Below, piece by piece: positions 24,900 through 29,561 of a DNA stretch of 29,561 nt (positions within the stretch are counted from its first letter, which is position 1; each line of letters begins with the position of its first letter). The notes below the pieces were generated by a model. That model made no database searches. It saw nothing but the letters and a program-made list of their open reading frames with translations, and was not told the DNA's origin. A program made the position numbers and the translations under genes. The DNA comes from Clostridia bacterium (GTDB taxonomy: Bacteria > Bacillota > Clostridia > Oscillospirales > CAG-272), in the NCBI GenBank assembly GCA_900770605.1, contig CAAGKS010000136.1:1-29561 (forward strand). The letters run 5' to 3'.

Positions 24900-25937
24900 T
24901 TAACAAAACATTTCCAAATATCTTCTCTTCATCTTCACGCCGTATTTGATCTGCACATCGGGCAGCTCTTCGCCAAGCAAGTGTTTAATTCTTAAATAAG
25001 GTAGGTTCATTCCCCCCTCCTTGAAAATTCTCATAGTAGCTGCAATTCGAGGGTTTATTTCCATCAACACCGGGTGACCTTCTGCGTCATTTTTGAAATC
25101 CAAGTCGGCACTGCCGGTAAATCCAAGAGCCTTAATTACTTTTTTCGCGATCTCATAGGCCTCAGGATTGTCCTTTAATTCACCGACCTGAGGAATACTA
25201 TGAAGATTAACCGTGCTTTCACGATAAGCCATATAGAGAATCTTTCCGTTTTCGGCAATCAAATCTACAGACCCCTCCATGCCAGGTAAATACTCCATTG
25301 CCATCATTTCTGGCATGTTATCCTTTTCTCTAAGAGTTGCACACAAGTCATCCATAGTGGTAAAGAAAGAATTAGGCTTTTCCCCAAAAAGAATATCAAA
25401 TCGAGAAACACCAGGTTTCACAATACGAATTCCGCGGCTACCGCTCAACTCTGTTGCCTTTACACAAACAGCATTGTTCGGATATCCACATGCTTCACAT
25501 GCGGGGATCAACTCCTCTGCTGTTCTGACATGTGCAAACTTAGGCACAGGAAGTCCTTGCTCCTTCAAGAAAACATAGAACTTATATTTATTCGTTGTGA
25601 TCTCAACGCTATGTTTATCTGAGACAGAAACTTTTGTTCCGATTGCCTCAAAATCTGCTTTCCGATCGATTAGCGGAATCAACTCTGCTGACATAAATGG
25701 GAGAACAACATCAACATTTTCCTTTTCGCATATATCAATCAGGCAATCTACATAAGTAGGGGCGGAAGCTCTCGGGACCTGATAAATTGCATCAACCAAT
25801 TGTAATACAGTCTGATCTGTTCCCATATCGACGCCTATAATCCGAATATTTCTTTCGCCATTGTTCTTCAAACAATCCACTAGACCAGGCATAAACTGAG
25901 CGCCACAAGCTGATACTAATACAGTTAAATCTTTCAT
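24900..25937 (-). CDS. ATP-grasp domain protein (CarB-like ligase)
   Basis: This 345-residue protein has the three subdomains of an ATP-grasp ligase. The N-terminal Rossmann part is LTVLVSACGAQF. The ATP-binding region has VCVKATELSGSRGIRIV (157-173) with Lys160, and the metal-binding end is HPVLMEINPRIAAT (288-301) with Glu293 and Asn295. Enzymes of this fold activate a carboxylate as an acyl phosphate and join it to an amine or thiol. It lacks the other CarB domains, so it is not carbamoyl-phosphate synthase. It follows the PLP-decarboxylase gene by 12 bases with its own GAGGTGAG site. A role in attaching an amino compound to the polymer or its precursor is inference. Confidence 0.85.
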   Translation of the reverse strand: MKDLTVLVSACGAQFMPGLVDCLKNNGERNIRIIGVDMGTDQTVLQLVDAIYQVPRASAPTYVDCLIDICEKENVDVVLPFMSAELIPLIDRKADFEAIGTKVSVSDKHSVEITTNKYKFYVFLKEQGLPVPKFAHVRTAEELIPACEACGYPNNAVCVKATELSGSRGIRIVKPGVSRFDILFGEKPNSFFTTMDDLCATLREKDNMPEMMAMEYLPGMEGSVDLIAENGKILYMAYRESTVNLHSIPQVGELKDNPEAYEIAKKVIKALGFTGSADLDFKNDAEGHPVLMEINPRIAATMRIFKEGGMNLPYLRIKHLLGEELPDVQIKYGVKMKRRYLEMFC

Positions 25938-25949
25938 GTTATACTCACC

Positions 25950-27200
25950 TCAAAATATATAGGTTTGGAAAATATCTTCAATAGTTTCTCCACGCTTAAG
26001 AAGTTTAGTCTGACCATCTTTATCAAGCTGAACCATCGCACAATTAGGCAGAATAAAAGGCGGTTTAAATACATTGCTATAACTACCTACATTCCTGAAT
26101 TGTACGTAATCGCCAACTGCTAATGCTCCATTAAACCCTTCGTAAATATGATCGTGCTCCAAACATGTATATCCAACAAAGGTTGCATCTGCTAGTTCTT
26201 TTAATGTTGTACCGTTGTGATAGACACTAATAGGAAGATTTTTCAAATGACAAATATCTCCCATATTTCCGCCGCAGCAATCAAAAGTAACGTAGTTCTT
26301 CCCCTTAACATTCTTGATTGTTTTAACAGTACCGATAAATGACATACAACCGGAAATCAAGGTCGTACCAGGTTCAGTATAAAGCTCCGGCTGTGCTTCG
26401 ATCGGGAGATTATCATATTTCTCCTTCATCGCCGTTGCAACTACGGCTGCATACTCTTCAAAAAAGGGGATGTGACCACCAAACTGTGACGCCAACTCGG
26501 GTTCCATAACAGAATTCATGCCACTGCCAAAATCAATAAACTCGGGAGTTTTATCAAAATATCTGTCAATAAGCTTAAACATAATACGCACACGGTTCTT
26601 CCATGCATCAAGGCTTCTGGATCTTCCAATATGGCAATGCAAACCAACAACGCAAATGTTCGGAAGCGATTTTGCCTTTTCAAAAGCTCGGTCTAATTCT
26701 GAGTTCCCTGAAGCTTCTTCATATGCATCAACTCCAAAACGAGAAACAAATCCCTGTCCTATATCAATATTGACACGGAATGCTAACCTAATCTCACAAT
26801 CAGTGTTTGCTTTTGCAAACTCCAAAACTGTTTCCATCTCATCTAGGCTGTCAATATTTGCAACGCCACCGTTTTGTAAATGTTCAAACAAACCCAATCC
26901 TTTAACCGGCCCGTTATACACAATATTAGCAGAATCATATCCGATTTTCTTTGCCAACATATACTCCATTTCGGAAACGACTTCTGCAAGACCACCTAAC
27001 TCTCTCACAATTTTGCAAATACCAGGGGTATAATTGGTTTTGTAAGAATACGCGATGTTGTACTTAGGATAGATCTCGCGGAATGTGTTTAGCAGATCAT
27101 TGTAATTCTTTCTAAACTCATCTTCATGAAAAACGTACAGAGGAGAGCCATATTCTGCTACCAATGCTTTTACTCGATCCTTACTTAACTTGCAACTCAT
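25950..27200 (-). CDS. PLP-dependent decarboxylase, DapDC/Orn-DAP-Arg type III fold
   Basis: This 416-residue enzyme of the alanine-racemase-type barrel family probably decarboxylates an amino acid. The PLP lysine is Lys54 in YSYKTNYTPG. GLHCHIGRS (186-194), YTEPGTT (274-280) and the C-terminal CLEHD (346-350, the site of the catalytic Cys and Asp) follow in order, as in diaminopimelate decarboxylase, with GSYSNVF near 372. An earlier frame start at 27242 would overlap the sugar transferase gene by 62 bases. The ATG at 27200 is preferred because GTGAGG stands at good distance and the homology starts there. The CLEHD motif differs from the CESGD of true LysA, so another substrate is likely. 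Its partner appears to be the ATP-grasp gene. Confidence 0.86.
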   Translation of the reverse strand: MSCKLSKDRVKALVAEYGSPLYVFHEDEFRKNYNDLLNTFREIYPKYNIAYSYKTNYTPGICKIVRELGGLAEVVSEMEYMLAKKIGYDSANIVYNGPVKGLGLFEHLQNGGVANIDSLDEMETVLEFAKANTDCEIRLAFRVNIDIGQGFVSRFGVDAYEEASGNSELDRAFEKAKSLPNICVVGLHCHIGRSRSLDAWKNRVRIMFKLIDRYFDKTPEFIDFGSGMNSVMEPELASQFGGHIPFFEEYAAVVATAMKEKYDNLPIEAQPELYTEPGTTLISGCMSFIGTVKTIKNVKGKNYVTFDCCGGNMGDICHLKNLPISVYHNGTTLKELADATFVGYTCLEHDHIYEGFNGALAVGDYVQFRNVGSYSNVFKPPFILPNCAMVQLDKDGQTKLLKRGETIEDIFQTYIF

Positions 27201-27831
27201 AGTTTGCATCCTCACTTTCCATTTCCATAGCACGATATTCATTCAAATGCGGGCGATTTTCCGCCCCATAATTGTTTTGAACTCGCTTGAAAAGTATTTT
27301 AAATGTCGCAAGAATAACCTTCATATCCATGATAAATGATACATTCTCGGCATAATATACATCGTATTCAAATTGCGTTTCCCATGCAGGTGTCGTTTTC
27401 CCGCAGAGCCCGTCAGGCGGAATCAAGCCACCTCTAACACAATGTCGTACTCGTTCGTTTTCATAAAAAAACGGGCCATAATATGTAGGTAACGGCCTAG
27501 GTCCAACAATAGACATATCTCCCTTAAGAATCATAAAAAGCTCCGGGAGTTCATCTAAAGAAGAAGATCGAAGGGCGGATCCAAATTTAGTTAGTCTATC
27601 TTTTTCAGGCAACAATTTGCCATTTTCATCAGTCACATTCATCATAGAACGAAATTTATATAATTTAAACACTTTCTCGTCCTTGCCTATTCTATCCTGC
27701 GAGAACAGAATTGGCTTTCCCATGGATATTCTGACCGCGATAGCAATGACCAGATAAACAGGGGCAAGCAGCAATATCGCCATCAATGATAAGACTATAT
27801 CTAAAAATCTCTTGAAAAAGCGCTTATACAT
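27181..27831 (-). CDS. initiating undecaprenyl-phosphate sugar-1-phosphate transferase
   Basis: This 216-residue monotopic phosphoglycosyltransferase transfers a sugar phosphate from a UDP-sugar to undecaprenyl phosphate, the first step of repeat-unit assembly. The re-entrant membrane helix is at about 10-35, and RIGKDEKVFKLYKFRSM (47-63) is the conserved block. The catalytic Asp93-Glu94 lie in SSLDELPELF and the substrate loop is GDMSIVGPRP (104-113). The frame could extend to 27912, but the ATG at 27831 is preferred because AGGAGGGA precedes it and the catalytic protein starts with MYKRFFKRFLDI. It begins one base after the PIG-L stop and overlaps the decarboxylase start by 20 bases. The small form lacks the multi-span N-terminus of WcaJ. 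Confidence 0.95.
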   Translation of the reverse strand: MYKRFFKRFLDIVLSLMAILLLAPVYLVIAIAVRISMGKPILFSQDRIGKDEKVFKLYKFRSMMNVTDENGKLLPEKDRLTKFGSALRSSSLDELPELFMILKGDMSIVGPRPLPTYYGPFFYENERVRHCVRGGLIPPDGLCGKTTPAWETQFEYDVYYAENVSFIMDMKVILATFKILFKRVQNNYGAENRPHLNEYRAMEMESEDANYELQVK

Positions 27832-27832
27832 C

Positions 27833-28504
27833 TCAATCCCTCCTGAACACACACTCGAATGCCTCAGCGTAGTTACAGCCCGCCTGCACTCCTCTGTATG
27901 CGGCAAGACCATAAATAGCTTCCGTGGATCGAGGATGCGGATAATCGCGCATAACTCCCTTATATTCAGCCAAAGCCTGAAGCTTTACATCAACGCCGTC
28001 CTTTCCGATCTCAACGAAAAAGTTAGGGGTGAAGCGGTTTGCCGATGAATCAAACGACCACTCGGTCGATGACACGACCTCCATATAAAGGAGCTGCTTC
28101 AGCGCGGGAACGTTAGGCTTTCTCTGGAACAAGCGGCTTGCCGCCTGCACTGCATAAGAGGTCTGAACGTGATCGTTATTCGTATCCGAGGGATGATGCG
28201 TTATAATAGCCTCAGCCCCAAAGTCCTCGATACACTTTTCTACAAACTGCACCAGGTCAAGATGAGGTACGGTATTCATTTTAATATTCGGGAAATCCGC
28301 AGCATAGCATTTTGTAACTCCGATGATTGCCAAAGCCTTATTCTGATCGTCAGTAAGCGTTGCAGAGATATTAGCCCTCGCCGCCGCATGATTTGCCATA
28401 GTACACACAGCTACAGAATGGCCCTCGTTTATCAGCTTATGTATTGTTGCGCCGGCGCCCAAAACCTCATCATCGGGATGGGCAACTACTACCAGATACT
28501 TCAT
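27833..28504 (-). CDS. PIG-L/LmbE-family deacetylase
   Basis: This 223-residue zinc-dependent deacetylase has the AHPDDE motif at 8-13 (His9, Asp12) and the second zinc ligand in HHPSDTNNDH (His112). The family removes acetyl from N-acetylglucosamine-type residues on lipids or small thiol precursors. The ATG at 28504 is preferred to an upstream one (28534) because GAGGAA lies six bases before it and the homology begins there. It is the first gene of the operon, about 100 bases after a strong promoter, and the initiating transferase follows one base later. It may therefore deacetylate the first sugar once it is lipid-linked, an inference from position. BshB-type bacillithiol synthesis is an alternative role for the family. 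Confidence 0.9.
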   Translation of the reverse strand: MKYLVVVAHPDDEVLGAGATIHKLINEGHSVAVCTMANHAAARANISATLTDDQNKALAIIGVTKCYAADFPNIKMNTVPHLDLVQFVEKCIEDFGAEAIITHHPSDTNNDHVQTSYAVQAASRLFQRKPNVPALKQLLYMEVVSSTEWSFDSSANRFTPNFFVEIGKDGVDVKLQALAEYKGVMRDYPHPRSTEAIYGLAAYRGVQAGCNYAEAFECVFRRD

Positions 28505-28606
28505 AACAAATTCCTCTCGTTTTTGATATCTCAATCGATCCTATAAATTTCGTGATCGCTGTATATATTTTTATATTTGTATATATAAATATAATCTCAC
28601 CCATAC

Positions 28607-28635
28607 AGTATATCATAAACCTAGGGATATGTCAA
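28607..28635 (-). promoter_or_regulatory. strong sigma-A promoter of the polysaccharide operon
   Basis: On the minus strand TTGACA (28630-28635) and TATACT (28607-28612) are 17 bases apart. The leader to the PIG-L start is about 95 bases, very AT-rich, with a weak CGATC/GATCG inverted repeat but no terminator or riboswitch I can recognise. Confidence 0.8.
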
Positions 28636-28801
28636 TACAAAGGCAAGCTTTTGTTGTTGATTTCTATGGGTATTTTGACTTTTTACAAGGCGTGAGAAAA
28701 TACGCGGCTTGGGGCTGATCCAAGGGGATATGCAAGCGGCAATTTACACCTACGTCTGTTCCGGATTTTTTACAAGAATTTATCCAAAAATTCATATCAA
28801 A
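28636..28801. other. intergenic block of unknown role upstream of the operon promoter
   Basis: This stretch lies between a minus-strand terminator and the operon promoter. It has more G and C than its neighbours and one stem (CTTGG/CCAAG separated by seven bases, near 28709-28725). Both minus-strand frames inspected stay open for about 32-38 codons, but no start site or family is recognisable. It may be a decayed gene end, a regulatory block or a repeated intergenic element. Confidence 0.4.
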
Positions 28802-28841
28802 AAACGGCATTTTGCGCCGCAGGAGGCGTGAAATGCCGTTT
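28802..28841 (-). terminator. strong hairpin terminator upstream of the operon
   Basis: An 11-bp perfect stem (28802-28812 with 28831-28841) is continued by a 5-bp inner stem after one mismatch and runs into six T residues on the minus strand. It would stop transcripts arriving from the rRNA/tRNA side and insulate the polysaccharide operon. Confidence 0.8.
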
Positions 28842-28975
28842 AAAAAGTAACAAAATATTATAAAAATATTTTCTATTTGTTCATTTTTATGATGCGTTGT
28901 GATGAGCGTTGGGGGTGTTTATAATTGAGATCGAAATAAAATTGAGAAAACCGACAGGTCGGTCTTGTTTTAGTT

Positions 28976-29107
28976 CCCTGCTGGGCTCGAACCATGCGAC
29001 ACTGTTTCGCTTCGCTCAACGGCAAGTTTGTCTTGCGGTCTATGACCACATTTTGCAAGCAAAATCGCCAAACGTTGCTCAGCGCAGGCAAGCTGCGCAA
29101 TCATGAT
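28976..29107 (-). pseudogene. tRNA-Asn remnant interrupted by a hairpin-rich insert
   Basis: Positions 28976-28994 repeat 19 bases of the T-arm and 3' end of the intact tRNA-Asn, followed by an almost matching variable-loop piece. Then about 98 unrelated bases intervene, and ATCATGAT (29100-29107) matches the anticodon-stem edge. The 5' half of the tRNA is not recognisable. The insert holds several small inverted repeats: GCAAG/CTTGC within 29019-29039, ATTTTGC/GCAAAAT at 29050-29065 and GCGCAG/CTGCGC at 29082-29098. It cannot give a functional tRNA. Confidence 0.7.
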
Positions 29108-29141
29108 GCCATATCAGTTCGAGCACATCATAGAAATAAAA

Positions 29142-29177
29142 ACAAAAGAGAGCAACCGAATGGTTACTCTCTTTTGT
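29142..29177 (-). terminator. terminator after tRNA-Asn
   Basis: An 11-bp perfect stem (29142-29152 with 29167-29177) has an inner AACC/GGTT pair and runs into T residues on the minus strand, directly after the CCA end of the tRNA. Confidence 0.85.
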
Positions 29178-29254
<77 letters not shown>

Positions 29255-29277
29255 ATATTAGATTGGCGCATGAGCTG

Positions 29278-29427
29278 TGATTAACAGTCATGCTTACTTC
29301 CGAAAACATAGTCGCCTTGTGCGCCTCGGTACTCTCGGCTTCAATGCTTCTTGTTTTCGTTACCTCCCGTCGCAAAACGATTATCAATCGTTTTGACTCG
29401 GTCGTCTACCGACTGAGCTAAGGAGGA
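29278..29427 (-). pseudogene. tRNA-Asn copy split by a ~111-nt insert and lacking its 3' half
   Basis: The first 23 bases of tRNA-Asn (29405-29427) and six flanking bases are identical to the intact gene. The anticodon arm (29278-29293) is also present unchanged, but 111 bases (29294-29404) separate them inside the D stem, and the T-arm and 3' acceptor are missing. The insert has an 8-bp inverted repeat CGAAAACA/TGTTTTCG (29301-29308 with 29352-29359) and a stem AAAACGATT/AATCGTTTT (29374-29394). It is therefore not a functional tRNA. Confidence 0.8.
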
Positions 29428-29438
29428 ATATAAAATTT

Positions 29439-29468
29439 AAAGGGATACATATTCAAATGTATCCCTTT
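29439..29468 (-). terminator. terminator after 5S rRNA
   Basis: A 12-bp perfect stem (29439-29450 with 29457-29468) with a six-base loop lies a few bases after the 3' end of 5S rRNA and leads into an AT-rich stretch on the minus strand. Confidence 0.8.
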
Positions 29469-29471
29469 GTG

Positions 29472-29561
<90 letters not shown>

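Noticed and set aside
24900..25937. ATP-grasp protein as carbamoyl-phosphate synthase large subunit
   Set aside because: It is a third of the needed length and has only one ATP-grasp unit without the allosteric or second synthetase domain.
29019..29098. Series of small hairpins that could suggest a CRISPR array
   Set aside because: The hairpins differ from each other and there are no equal direct repeats with spacers, and no cas genes are present.

Overview
The window looks like a chromosomal segment of an anaerobic Gram-positive of the Bacillota, probably a gut Clostridia-type organism. This is inferred from a rubrerythrin, strong GGAGG-type ribosome sites, consensus sigma-A promoters, the style of the two-component and lipid-kinase genes, and free L-fucose salvage. 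No 16S rRNA is present, so the species cannot be named.

Region 1 (1-6820) is housekeeping and accessory DNA in short units. It holds an alpha/beta hydrolase (+), a rubrerythrin (-) and a GNAT acetyltransferase (+), the last two reading away from back-to-back consensus promoters. A tightly packed minus-strand operon follows: response regulator, histidine kinase, SGNH hydrolase and a class-2-type lipase. A divergent diacylglycerol/lipid kinase (+) completes the region. Most boundaries carry clear hairpin terminators.

Region 2 (6823-28504) is one long minus-strand locus for a Wzx/Wzy-dependent cell-surface polysaccharide (capsule or exopolysaccharide). A TTGACA-17-TATACT promoter at 28607-28635 starts it, and a perfect-palindrome terminator at 6783-6820 lies just beyond its last gene. 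In transcription order: PIG-L deacetylase, initiating sugar-phosphate transferase, PLP-dependent decarboxylase, ATP-grasp ligase, GT4 glycosyltransferase, acetyltransferase, GT2 glycosyltransferase, DUF1919 protein, second GT4-like enzyme, Wzy polymerase, another glycosyltransferase, second acetyltransferase, Wzx flippase, bifunctional fucokinase/GDP-fucose pyrophosphorylase (Fkp), fucose mutarotase (FucU), UDP-glucose dehydrogenase, a truncated nucleotidyltransferase stub, UDP-glucuronate 4-epimerase, an intact nucleotidyltransferase, and a membrane Fe-S protein. The nucleotide-sugar genes point to GDP-L-fucose, UDP-glucuronate and UDP-galacturonate as precursors. The decarboxylase and ATP-grasp pair suggests an amine or amino-acid decoration, perhaps amide-linked to a uronic acid. 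The part from about 15.6 to 27.8 kb is visibly more AT-rich than the flanks and looks like an exchangeable cassette. Its right edge is a 604-bp gene-free scar beside fkp.

Region 3 (28505-29561) is the downstream end of an rRNA/tRNA locus on the minus strand: a partial 5S rRNA, an intact tRNA-Asn(GUU), and two broken tRNA-Asn copies. Each broken copy is interrupted by a different insert of about 100 nt with inverted repeats. These, the nucleotidyltransferase stub and the decarboxylase/ATP-grasp pair are the least ordinary parts of the window.
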